Assembly (NCBI GenBank): GCA_903836265.1
Contig: CAILQK010000277.1
Coordinates: 1 to 41,082, forward strand
Direction: 5' to 3'
Length of the DNA stretch: 41,082 nucleotides
Source: an uncultured Bacteroidota bacterium
GTDB taxonomy: Bacteria; Bacteroidota; Bacteroidia; Chitinophagales; Saprospiraceae
Notes under the pieces: model-generated
The model's input: only the letters and a program-made list of their open reading frames with translations
Databases searched by the model: none
What the model was told of the DNA's origin: nothing
Program-made: the position numbers and the translations under genes
In this document: piece by piece, positions 26,087-34,703 of the stretch
Layout of the letters: each line of letters begins with the position of its first letter
How positions within the stretch are numbered: position 1 is the stretch's first letter

Positions 26087-27334
26087 CTACTCTTCTTTTT
26101 CAAAGTGATAATCGCGCAACTTCGGCGCCTTCCACCAGGTGATACCTACCACCAGCAGGGTCATCATTCCGCCGAATACAACAGACGGTACTGTGCCCAT
26201 TGCCCGGGCTGCCAGTCCGCTTTCGAATGCTCCAAGTTCATTTGAGGAAGTGATAAACATGGAGTTCACCGAAGATACACGCCCGCGCATGTTGTCGGGT
26301 GTCTGAAATTGCAGCAGCGCCGCCCGAATGAATACGCTGACCTCATCCAGCATGCCCGCCGCCAGTAATACGGCGAAAGAAAGGTAGAAATTGGTACTCA
26401 GTCCGAATATGATGATGCAGATGCCGAAACCGGCCACACAGGCCAGCATGATCTTGCCGGCCCCCTTGCCCAGCGGGCGGTGCGCCAGAAACAGGGCCAT
26501 ACTGATGGCGCCAACAGACATGGCCGCACGAAGAATTCCGGCTCCCTCCGGACCAACGTGGAGGATGTCCTTTGCAAAAACAGGCAGCAGCGCAACAGCT
26601 CCGCCGAAAAAAACAGCAAACAAATCCATGGCAATAGCCGCGATAATCAGCTGATTGCTGAAGGCGAACTGCAGCCCCTCGGCAATGCGCTTTACTGCCG
26701 ATTCGCCTTCCACTGGCCGGGGTGAAGGGCGCGCAGGTATCTGCAAACAGAAAATGAGCGCCAGTGAGCAAAGTATGGCCATGACGGCAAAGGTGATTTT
26801 TACCCCCGCAAAACCATAAATCAGTCCGCCAATGCCCAGTCCGGTGATGCTCGCCACTTCCCAGATGCTGCTGTTCCAGGAAATGGCATTCTGCAGTTTG
26901 TCGCGGTCAATTATCTGGGATAAAAAGGCGAAGTTGGTCGGACTGAAAAAGCCGCGCGCAATCCCGGTAAAGAAGATAATGACATACAAAATGCCCAGTA
27001 TGCCTGATTTCGTCATGTGCTCACTCCAGTACGCAAGCATCAGCAGCGAGCCCGAGCACAGTGTCAGTACGGAAAGGCATATCGCCAGTATGTTCCGCTT
27101 GTTGTGCTTGTCGGCCAGATGGCCTGCCCACAAACTGATACTTATTGCCGGAACGGCCTCCGCCAGCCCGATCAGTCCGAGCATGAGGGGGTCATTGGTA
27201 AGTTCATATACGTAATAGCCCACGGATACCGACATGATCTGAACGGTCAGGGTGGTCATCAGGCGCATGAGCAGGAACCAGCGGAAGTCGCGGACACGAA
27301 GTGCCGCGTAGGCGTCATTTTTTTGTTTTGTCAT
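26087..27334 (-). CDS. MFS transporter, EntS-like exporter group
   Basis: This 415-residue protein has about 12 hydrophobic segments. The motif-A-like loop [13 protein letters not shown] follows TM2, as in major facilitator exporters. The overall pattern ([15 protein letters not shown] at the start, [21 protein letters not shown] in the second half) resembles the EntS/enterobactin-exporter and multidrug group often annotated as MFS_3. The substrate is unknown and no siderophore biosynthesis gene is nearby. ATG 27334 is favoured because it gives a short cytoplasmic N-terminus. The secreted orphan gene follows four bases after its stop. It is divergent from the serine dehydratase gene, with 53 bases between starts. 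Confidence 0.88.
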   Translation of the reverse strand: MTKQKNDAYAALRVRDFRWFLLMRLMTTLTVQIMSVSVGYYVYELTNDPLMLGLIGLAEAVPAISISLWAGHLADKHNKRNILAICLSVLTLCSGSLLMLAYWSEHMTKSGILGILYVIIFFTGIARGFFSPTNFAFLSQIIDRDKLQNAISWNSSIWEVASITGLGIGGLIYGFAGVKITFAVMAILCSLALIFCLQIPARPSPRPVEGESAVKRIAEGLQFAFSNQLIIAAIAMDLFAVFFGGAVALLPVFAKDILHVGPEGAGILRAAMSVGAISMALFLAHRPLGKGAGKIMLACVAGFGICIIIFGLSTNFYLSFAVLLAAGMLDEVSVFIRAALLQFQTPDNMRGRVSSVNSMFITSSNELGAFESGLAARAMGTVPSVVFGGMMTLLVVGITWWKAPKLRDYHFEKEE

Positions 27335-27387
27335 TATTTCAGTGTGCTCGCAAAAGAACAAAATTTTTGCCGCCCTGTTTTAACGCT

Positions 27388-28794
27388 ATGGAACGAATCT
27401 CTGTATTTGATATCTTTAAAATTGGTATCGGCCCAAGCAGCTCGCACACTATGGGCCCCTGGCGAGCCGCCCAGCGCTTTCTTAGCGAGATTAATCTCGA
27501 CAAGGTGGCCGCTGTTCAGGTGGAATTGTACGGTTCTCTGGCCAAAACCGGCAGGGGGCATGGTACCGACCTCGCTGTTCAGCTCGGTCTTAATGGCGAC
27601 GACCCCGTGACTATTCCGGTGGAGGCCGTTTACCCAACCATTGAACAGATTGCCACTACCAGATCCATCAAATTGAATGGAGGCAGGATTATTTCCTTCA
27701 ACCCCGACAGCGATATCGTTTTTTACTTCGACCAGTCGCTGCCGCACCATGCCAACGGGCTCATCTTCAGGGCATTTTATAACGATGGGGGAGGGGAGAG
27801 CCATACCTATTATTCTGTGGGTGGCGGTTTCGTCGTGAAAGAGGGAGAAGAAAAAATGGCTGGCACAGTAACGTTGCCTTTCCCGATAGACAAGGGGGAG
27901 GATCTGGAACGCTGGTGTAAACAGGAAAACAGGGCCATTCATGAAATCGTCCTGCTCAATGAGCTCAGCTGGCGTCCGGCAGAAAAAGTTCAAACCGACC
28001 TGATGCAGATCTGGGAGGTTATGAAGCAGTGTATATACAAAGGATGCCATACAGAGGGGATCCTTCCCGGCGGACTGGGTGTAACCAGAAGAGCCGCGCC
28101 ATTGAGCCGCCGCCTGCTGGCCGACAAGCCCTATTCCAGTGCTGATGAATGGATTTTGCAAATTGGTCGCGGAGGCCACACTTTCCAGCATATACTCAAA
28201 TGGGTAAGTTGCTTCGCGCTGGCTGTCAATGAGGAAAATGCCGCTTTCAGCCGGGTGGTTACGGCGCCTACCAATGGTGCCGCGGGCGTAATTCCGGCCG
28301 TACTGATGTATCACGTCTGCTTCAGCGAGCGGTATGTGAAAAGTGATATCATAAAATTTATGCTCACAGCCGGCGAAATTGGCAGCCTTTTCAAAAAGGG
28401 TGCAACTATCTCTGCTGCCATGGGTGGCTGTCAGGCCGAAATAGGCGTATCCTCTGCCATGGCTGCCGCCGCGCTCACCGAATGTCTGGGAGGTACTTAC
28501 GATCAGGCGATGATGGCTGCAGAGATAGCCATGGAGCATCACCTCGGGATGACCTGCGACCCTATCGGAGGTCTCGTGCAGGTGCCCTGTATTGAAAGAA
28601 ACACCATGGGAGCCATCAAGGCTATCACAGCGAGCCAGATAGCTCTCGAAAGCAATCCGGATCTGGCCAAGGTATCGCTGGATGCAGTAATCAAAACCAT
28701 GAAGGAAACCGCTCACGATATGGACCACAAGTACAAGGAAACAGCAGACGGCGGCCTGGCTCTGCATATTCCGGTCAATGTTGTTGAATGTTAA
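27388..28794 (+). CDS. sdaA: L-serine ammonia-lyase, iron-sulfur type, single chain
   Basis: This 468-residue enzyme deaminates L-serine to pyruvate and ammonia in the cytosol. The N-terminal [21 protein letters not shown] is the conserved beta-domain start. Three cysteines expected to hold the 4Fe-4S cluster are Cys348, Cys390 (in CDPIGG) and Cys401 (in PCIERN). Their spacing of 42 and 11 residues equals that of the well-studied single-chain enzymes. Length agrees with the fused alpha/beta type. The frame is open upstream to 27301, but that part overlaps the divergent MFS gene, so I chose ATG 27388. A weak hairpin with a T run follows at 28834-28864. Confidence 0.96.
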   Translation: MERISVFDIFKIGIGPSSSHTMGPWRAAQRFLSEINLDKVAAVQVELYGSLAKTGRGHGTDLAVQLGLNGDDPVTIPVEAVYPTIEQIATTRSIKLNGGRIISFNPDSDIVFYFDQSLPHHANGLIFRAFYNDGGGESHTYYSVGGGFVVKEGEEKMAGTVTLPFPIDKGEDLERWCKQENRAIHEIVLLNELSWRPAEKVQTDLMQIWEVMKQCIYKGCHTEGILPGGLGVTRRAAPLSRRLLADKPYSSADEWILQIGRGGHTFQHILKWVSCFALAVNEENAAFSRVVTAPTNGAAGVIPAVLMYHVCFSERYVKSDIIKFMLTAGEIGSLFKKGATISAAMGGCQAEIGVSSAMAAAALTECLGGTYDQAMMAAEIAMEHHLGMTCDPIGGLVQVPCIERNTMGAIKAITASQIALESNPDLAKVSLDAVIKTMKETAHDMDHKYKETADGGLALHIPVNVVEC

Positions 28795-28833
28795 ATTTTA
28801 AAAATATGAATTTGTTCGAAAATAGTGATTATT

Positions 28834-28864
28834 AACGTTTTGCGCGAAATAAAACCGTTTTTTT
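28834..28864 (+). terminator. Possible terminator after sdaA
   Basis: AACGTTTT (28834-28841) can pair with AAAACCGTT (28851-28859) with one bulged base, followed by a run of T to 28864. The stem is weak. The T run overlaps a candidate -33 element for the next gene. Confidence 0.35.
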
Positions 28865-28894
28865 GACTCAAATGTACAGAACTGACTACATTAG
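28862..28894 (+). promoter_or_regulatory. Candidate promoter of the dockerin-bearing gene
   Basis: TTTG at 28862-28865 and TACATTAG at 28887-28894 are separated by 21 bases. The -7 box differs from TAnnTTTG at one position. This would leave a leader of about 145 bases before ATG 29044, in which I see no other clear signal. Confidence 0.35.
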
Positions 28895-29043
28895 CGCCGC
28901 TCTCCCGACCGGAGGGCACGGTTTTTGTGATAGAACAGCCGGATTGTCGCAGTGATATCTGCGGAGCAATTTTCCTGTTTTTTCTGAATTTGCCGCATGA
29001 GGGCCTGCTTTCAGGGCTCTCTGCCGGGTAAAAGCCATAGCTG

Positions 29044-32000
29044 ATGGTTACAACCTTTACACATCTGAGGAGTCTCCTTGTCCGTTTCGGAATCGTTTCT
29101 GTGCTGTTTTCTGCTTCTTTTCTGACTGCCAGTGCGCAGTGTACGCTCATTTGCAACGATTTGCTGCAAATCGCGCTGGATCAGAACTGTGAGGCCGAAA
29201 TTATGCCCGATGATGTTCTGGAGGGGAATAACTGTCCGAACGGAAATCTGCAGGTACAGGTGAAAATAAACGGCATCTGGACCCCCTCAACGGGCAACTT
29301 CGTGGCAACGGGTGCCAATATCAACCAGACGCTCCAGTACAGGGTGCGCGACCTGATTTCCGGCAACTCCTGTTCGGGAAATCTCACTATCCGGGATAAT
29401 ATAAAGCCGGTTCTTTCCTGTCAGGATGTTTTCCTGAATTGTGCGGTTACTTCCTATACACCTGCCTACCTCGACGGAACACTCGGAATTGCCCAGGCCT
29501 ATCCCGATATTGTTGACAACTGCAGCAACAGCACCCTGTCTTATGTGGACACCTGGGGCCAGGTTGCCTGTGGAGCAACAATCAACGGCCTGTCTGGAAT
29601 GAGTGCCTATATTCTGCGTAAATGGATGGCTGCCGATGCCAGCGGAAATACAGGATCCTGTAACCAGTATCTTTACTTCGAACGCAAAAGACTCTCTGAT
29701 CTTGTGCTGCCGGCCGGTATAACCCTCAGCTGCCAGTCGCCCGACACAGAGCCACAGATCACAGGAGTGCCCCGTATCAGACAGTTCGGTCTCGACTGGC
29801 CTGTCTGGCCTTCCGACGGGTTCTGTGACTTCAGCTCCACCTATACCGATCTGCCTGTTGAAGTCTGCGACGGCTCCACAACAATTGTTCGCACATGGGT
29901 AATTCACGAGTCATGTTTCCCGGCAGGCCCCTCCAATCCGCTCAATCATGTACAGGTTATCAAAGTGGTGGACACCCTGCCTCCGGTGCCGCAGTGCCCC
30001 GAAAATGTGACGGTAAGTACCAATCCGAACGACTGCCACCGCGATTATAACCTTCCCGATTTTATTGTGGCCGATTCCTGTTCCAGGATGTCGTCGCTGA
30101 CGGCCTACTGGACCGACTACAACGGTATTGGCAGGGGATTGAATGGCTCGTTCACCACCTTCCCCGGAAATAATCCGTGGGCGCCCGATACCATGGCCAT
30201 AATCGGCTTTGCCAGCGATCTGCCCGTGGGCGACAACCCGGTCAGGTACATCATGTCCGACGACTGCGGCAATACTTCTGTCTGCGATTTTACCGTTACA
30301 GTTACAGAGGACGTGCCGCCAACAGCTGCCTGCGACGAAAGTACCGTCGTTGCACTGAATGTGGATGACCCTTTCGACTGCTACCTTCCGGGAACGGGCG
30401 GCTGCGATTTCGCAGGTGTCACCTACGTACGCGCCTCCACGTTCGATGACGGCTCCTATGATGAATGTAATGGCATCAAATTCACCATACGCCGCGCCGA
30501 GCCATATTCCGATTGTGTCTTGAGCCTGAATCAGGTGAGCGGTACCCCCGGCTGTTCCGATGGAATACAGGATCCGGTGAGCGAGTTCGAGCGGGCTACT
30601 GCCGAGGGCGACTCCATCAAGTTTTACTGCTGCGAAGTCGGAACAACACAAACCGTCATCCTCCGCGTTTATCAGCTCAACCCGGATGGATCATTTACCC
30701 TCGACTGGAGTGGAGAACCGCTTTTCAACGAGTGCGCCATTCAGGTGAAAGTACAGGATCAGATCAAGCCGACCTGTACGCCTCCGCCAAACTATACTGT
30801 ATCCTGCGAGCAGTTCGATCCGAGTCTGTGGCTGTATGGAAAAGCCGCTATCAGCGATAACTGTACGCTCGACTCCACCAAGGTATATCTCGGACAAAAG
30901 GGCCTCACTCACGCCGCCAGCTACACGAATTTTGACACCCTGTGCAACAAAGGCACAATTGTCAGAACTTTCAGGGCTTTTGATCGCTCGGGCTTCTCCA
31001 GCCAGTGTACCCAGCGTGTTGTGGTGAACTATGAACAGGATTACTTCGTGAAGTTTCCCGACGATAAAATTATCGCCGTATGCGACGGAAGTGGAAACTA
31101 CGGCGAACCCGAATTTTATGGTGAAGATTGCGAACTCCTCGGGGTAACTTATGAGGATCAGGTATTTACTGTAGTGCCGGATGCCTGTTTCATGATTGAA
31201 CGAAACTGGAAAATAATCAACTGGTGTACATACGACCCCAACGGCCAGTGTGTCAGTGTGCCCAATCCCAACCCCAATGCCATTACCAATCATCCCTCCA
31301 ATCTTCCGGGACCGGTCGTTTCTCCCATACAGACCGCTGGCGATCCATGGAAATCAACTGTTGTAAAAGTAAATGCGACGGATCCGGCGCCCACCAACTA
31401 CTCTGTTTTTTACAATCCCAACGCCAACTGCTACTCCTACAAACAGATCATCAAGATCAGCGACGGACAGGCGCCGGTAATACAGTGCGTGACATCGCCT
31501 GATACCATTTGTGATATTTCGGCCAACGATGCCGCCCTGTGGAACCAGATGTACTGGTGGGATAACATACACCAGACTCACGACCTGAGCGACGCTCCCT
31601 CCGATATCTGTATTTCAGCATCGGATGCCTGCAGCGGTGCGGATATAAACATAGAGTACCAGCTCCTGCTCGATCTGGATGGAGACGGAGTTATGGAAAC
31701 CAGAATAAACAGCACGCAGCTGGGCTCACAGCCCGGCGGACTCGGCTGGAACAGTGTACCTTATGGCAATCTGACCGGAACACCGGATATGAGGCAGTTC
31801 GATGGTCGCTCTGTTCCAAACAACCAGAAGTGGGGCTTCGCCATTCAGGAAACCGTAAATGGAAATACAAGGACTGCCTGTGTAAAATTCAATACACAGG
31901 TGGCTCAGGGTGTATATGTCACACCCCAGTTGCCATACGGAAACCACAAAATCAAGTGGATTGTGTCCGACGGATGTGGAAACGAAAGAGTGTGCGAATA

Positions 32001-33585
32001 TGCCATTGCAGTCAGGGATTGCGAGGCGCCCAGCGTAGTTTGCTTTAACGGACTGGCCGTCAATATCATGCCCGCAGGCTCGATAACCATGTTTGTTTCT
32101 GATTTCCTCCAGTTTTCCGATGATAATGCCACACCTGCCGGCCTGATCCGTTATGGCGTGCGCAAATCGGGAACCGGAGCAGGTTTCCCGTTCGATGCAA
32201 ACGGAAATCCGGTATCATCCGTTACTTTCGATTGTAACGACCTGGGTACACAGGGCGTGGAACTGTGGGCAATTGACCTGTATGGCAATGCAGATTTTTG
32301 CGAGACATATATATTGGTGCAGGATAATACAGGCGCATGCAGCGCCGGATCAAAAGCTTCTGTTTCGGGAGCCCTGAAAACCAAAACACAGGATGGGGTA
32401 GAGGGAGCAGAAGTAGTCCTCGACGGGACACCGCCCAACGGACTGCCCTCCCTGAGTGTCTTCGGCCTCACCAACAGTGATGGTATCTACTCATTTTCCA
32501 ACGCCATTCCGCTTGGCTCGGACTATACGATTACACCCTTCCGCGACGACAATCCCCTGAATGGAGTCTCCACCTTTGATATCGTACTCATTTCCAAACA
32601 TATCCTGGGAACACAACCGTTGTCAAGCCCCTATGATATCATTGCTGCTGATGCCAACAAGTCAAACTCTGTCACAACCTTCGATATTGTGGAAATCCGA
32701 AAACTTGTCCTTGGTGTGTATCAGAGCCTTCCCGATAATACTTCCTGGAGGTTTGTGGACAAGTCGCATGTGTTTGTCAATCCGAATGATCCTTTCCTGA
32801 CCAGCTTCCCCGAAAGCCGGACTGTACAGCAGATGCAGACTAATCAGCAGGGCGATGACTTTGTTGGTATCAAGGTGGGAGATGTAAACGGCAATGCGAT
32901 ATCCAGTTCTTTGGCCGGGGCAACGGATGATCGAACAACGGGTACACTGATACTGGATACGGAAGACCGCGTCGTCAGTGCAGGAGAGGTATTTGAAGTG
33001 GCCTTTGGCCCGGCCTCGGAAGTGGCCGGTTATCAGATGACAATCGGTCTGAGCGGACTGGAAGTGGCATCACTGCCTTCAGGTGACCGGGTGAATGCCG
33101 GCAACTTCGGTGTGTTTGATGATGCCGTTACTGTGTCAGTTGGTGAATCTGCGCCCTTCGCACTCCGTTTCAGGGCCCTGAAATCAGGCAAAATCAGTGA
33201 AATGATGCACATATCACACCGTATTACGCGCTCTGAGGCCTATGTGACAGCAGGAGCAGATGTCGTGAACAGGTGGGATGTCGCCCTGCGGTTCAACGAT
33301 ATGACTGGCAGTGTACTGAATACTGCAGGGTTTGAACTGCTGCAGAACGTGCCCAACCCTGTCGGCAACAGCACCGCCATCACGTTCAATTTGCCGGAAG
33401 GAGGCGAGGCATCGGTCGTAATCAGCGATGCCGGCGGACGCGTGCTGAAAACAGTAAACGGTATATGCCCCCGCGGACTGAATACGATCATGCTGAAACG
33501 CAGTGATCTGGAGCCCGGTGTGCTGTTTTATCATCTGACCTCCGGGAAATTTACGGCAACAAGGAAAATGATTGTTGCAGAGTAA
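29044..33585 (+). CDS. T9SS type A-sorted HYR-like surface protein with dockerin-like and cohesin-like modules
   Basis: This 1513-residue exported protein begins with a signal peptide (residues 1-31, ending SAQ). Residues about 35-1090 are Cys-rich beta-sandwich modules resembling HYR domains, marked by repeated D-x-x-x-P-x-x-x-C openings (DTLPPVPQCPENVTV, DNIKPVLSC, DQIKPTC, DGQAPVIQC) and DNC/SDGCGN turns. A carboxypeptidase-regulatory-like module (about 1097-1165) follows. Then come two dockerin-like loops: Asp1168, Asn1170, Asp1179, followed by SKHILG; and Asp1203, Asn1205, Ser1207, Asp1214, followed by RKLVLG. A GDVNG motif is at 1279-1283 and a cohesin-like fold at 1300-1410. The last 84 residues (VPNPVGNSTAITF onward) are a T9SS type A sorting domain. 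A strong terminator follows. The partner of the dockerin is unknown; the neighbours carry cohesins. Confidence 0.88.
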   Translation: MVTTFTHLRSLLVRFGIVSVLFSASFLTASAQCTLICNDLLQIALDQNCEAEIMPDDVLEGNNCPNGNLQVQVKINGIWTPSTGNFVATGANINQTLQYRVRDLISGNSCSGNLTIRDNIKPVLSCQDVFLNCAVTSYTPAYLDGTLGIAQAYPDIVDNCSNSTLSYVDTWGQVACGATINGLSGMSAYILRKWMAADASGNTGSCNQYLYFERKRLSDLVLPAGITLSCQSPDTEPQITGVPRIRQFGLDWPVWPSDGFCDFSSTYTDLPVEVCDGSTTIVRTWVIHESCFPAGPSNPLNHVQVIKVVDTLPPVPQCPENVTVSTNPNDCHRDYNLPDFIVADSCSRMSSLTAYWTDYNGIGRGLNGSFTTFPGNNPWAPDTMAIIGFASDLPVGDNPVRYIMSDDCGNTSVCDFTVTVTEDVPPTAACDESTVVALNVDDPFDCYLPGTGGCDFAGVTYVRASTFDDGSYDECNGIKFTIRRAEPYSDCVLSLNQVSGTPGCSDGIQDPVSEFERATAEGDSIKFYCCEVGTTQTVILRVYQLNPDGSFTLDWSGEPLFNECAIQVKVQDQIKPTCTPPPNYTVSCEQFDPSLWLYGKAAISDNCTLDSTKVYLGQKGLTHAASYTNFDTLCNKGTIVRTFRAFDRSGFSSQCTQRVVVNYEQDYFVKFPDDKIIAVCDGSGNYGEPEFYGEDCELLGVTYEDQVFTVVPDACFMIERNWKIINWCTYDPNGQCVSVPNPNPNAITNHPSNLPGPVVSPIQTAGDPWKSTVVKVNATDPAPTNYSVFYNPNANCYSYKQIIKISDGQAPVIQCVTSPDTICDISANDAALWNQMYWWDNIHQTHDLSDAPSDICISASDACSGADINIEYQLLLDLDGDGVMETRINSTQLGSQPGGLGWNSVPYGNLTGTPDMRQFDGRSVPNNQKWGFAIQETVNGNTRTACVKFNTQVAQGVYVTPQLPYGNHKIKWIVSDGCGNERVCEYAIAVRDCEAPSVVCFNGLAVNIMPAGSITMFVSDFLQFSDDNATPAGLIRYGVRKSGTGAGFPFDANGNPVSSVTFDCNDLGTQGVELWAIDLYGNADFCETYILVQDNTGACSAGSKASVSGALKTKTQDGVEGAEVVLDGTPPNGLPSLSVFGLTNSDGIYSFSNAIPLGSDYTITPFRDDNPLNGVSTFDIVLISKHILGTQPLSSPYDIIAADANKSNSVTTFDIVEIRKLVLGVYQSLPDNTSWRFVDKSHVFVNPNDPFLTSFPESRTVQQMQTNQQGDDFVGIKVGDVNGNAISSSLAGATDDRTTGTLILDTEDRVVSAGEVFEVAFGPASEVAGYQMTIGLSGLEVASLPSGDRVNAGNFGVFDDAVTVSVGESAPFALRFRALKSGKISEMMHISHRITRSEAYVTAGADVVNRWDVALRFNDMTGSVLNTAGFELLQNVPNPVGNSTAITFNLPEGGEASVVISDAGGRVLKTVNGICPRGLNTIMLKRSDLEPGVLFYHLTSGKFTATRKMIVAE
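32545..32715 (+). other. Dockerin-like duplicated Ca-binding loops (protein domain)
   Basis: The two loops are in residues 1168-1224 of the protein starting at 29044. Aligned to the dockerin I loop (D1, N3, D5, D12), loop 1 has Asp, Asn, Leu, Asp and loop 2 has Asp, Asn, Ser, Asp. Each is followed by an [IV]xxxRK/SKx[IV]LG helix. Position 5 of loop 1 is Leu, so its calcium binding may be weakened. Confidence 0.75.
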
Positions 33586-33603
33586 AATCCTCACAATACC
33601 TGT

Positions 33604-33661
33604 GCGAAGCGCGGTGAAAGCAGATCTGAATGATCTTTTTCAGCGCGCTTCGCCGTTTTTT
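33604..33661 (+). terminator. Strong intrinsic terminator after the dockerin-bearing gene
   Basis: GCGAAGCGCG (33604-33613) pairs with CGCGCTTCGC, and the stem continues GTGAAA/TTTCAG-like past one G-G mismatch. An inner five-base stem AGATC/GATCT encloses TGAAT. TTTTTT follows at 33656-33661. This is one of the two clearest terminators in the window, and it separates this gene from the cohesin operon. Confidence 0.85.
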
Positions 33662-33708
33662 GTGCACATAAAATAAAAAAAATTAATACAATGACTGTAA
33701 AAACCATT

Positions 33709-33739
33709 TTTGGCACGATTTTTTAATACTGTATTTTCA
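33709..33739 (+). promoter_or_regulatory. Candidate promoter of the cohesin-SprB-PorP operon
   Basis: TTTG at 33709-33712 and TATTTTCA at 33732-33739 are spaced by exactly 19 bases. The -7 box matches TAnnTT but not the final TG. A leader of about 90 bases precedes ATG 33834. The surrounding sequence is A/T rich, as expected for a promoter region. Confidence 0.4.
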
Positions 33740-33833
33740 CACAAGAGCGTGCAAGATGTGGACCTTTCAGTTCTGTGTTTCCTTTTTTTAATCCATAATC
33801 ACCTGCTTCGGTCAGGCTAAACCAATTGTTTCC

Positions 33834-34658
33834 ATGAACATTCGTATTTGTTCTGTTGCAGTAGCCGTATGGCTGCTCGGCTCATTGAGCCTCAACGCCC
33901 AGGTAGAGTTGTCACTTCCCTACGTGAACAACGCGGCACCGGGTTCTGTCAAGAATCTGCCTGTCAGGGTAGCCAATTTCGACAGTGTTGTTTCCATGCA
34001 GTTCGTTATTCGCTGGAACCCTGCCATCATCAGGTACACCGGAATTGACGGTTTCGGTACACTCCCCAATCTTGGTCTTACCAACTTTAACGCTACCAAA
34101 GCTGTTGACAGCGGTTACGTTCGTCTGCTGTGGGAGGGTCCCAATTCTTTTCCCGGCGTGACACTGCCCGATGGTTCGACTATTTTTCGCCTGAAATACA
34201 GCGTAATCGGGCCTGATACCAGCAGTACACCGGTCAGATTTACAGAAATCACCTACTCGTTTCCTTTTACGGAGTTTGAAATAGTAAAGGTGGTGTCTCC
34301 CGACAGTACCCTGGCTGCTTTTACCGAGCAGGGCTGCAGCCTCGTCAATGGATTTGTTGCTGTGGGCTACACGGTATCTGCCGATGAGCCAAACGATGGT
34401 GAACTGGAAATGCAGGCAGCACCCAATCCGTTTTCCGACAAAACAATCGCTTCTTTTTCACTGGAGCGTACTTCAGATGTGCAGGCAACCATTACCGATC
34501 TTGCCGGTCGGGTTATTCATCGGCAGGAACTTCGCGCACTGAACAGCGGTACACATCAACTGACGTTCGGAAGAGAGATATTCCCTGCCAAAGGGGCGTA
34601 TTTCCTGACCATACAGGCCGGTTCGCAAACAACCGTCCGACCACTTTCATTCCAGTAA
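33834..34658 (+). CDS. Single-cohesin secreted protein with T9SS type A sorting domain
   Basis: This 274-residue protein has a signal peptide (MNIRICSVAVAVWLLGSLSLNAQ) followed by one cohesin-like domain (about 24-175). Shared cohesin features are PVRVANFDSVVSMQFVIRWNP, then LLWEGP, then PDGSTIFRLKY, matching in order the three cohesins of the next gene. The C-terminal part (from about 191, QAAPNPFSDKTIASF) is a T9SS type A domain, so the protein should be exported and anchored at or released from the cell surface. It has almost no other content: a minimal surface cohesin. It lies 45 bases before the scaffold gene on the same strand, with no terminator between. Whether it binds the neighbouring dockerin-like module is inferred, not shown. 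Confidence 0.88.
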   Translation: MNIRICSVAVAVWLLGSLSLNAQVELSLPYVNNAAPGSVKNLPVRVANFDSVVSMQFVIRWNPAIIRYTGIDGFGTLPNLGLTNFNATKAVDSGYVRLLWEGPNSFPGVTLPDGSTIFRLKYSVIGPDTSSTPVRFTEITYSFPFTEFEIVKVVSPDSTLAAFTEQGCSLVNGFVAVGYTVSADEPNDGELEMQAAPNPFSDKTIASFSLERTSDVQATITDLAGRVIHRQELRALNSGTHQLTFGREIFPAKGAYFLTIQAGSQTTVRPLSFQ

Positions 34659-34703
34659 CCGAACATTTTCCTCACTAATTATCCCTCAATTTCATTCATA
34701 GGT

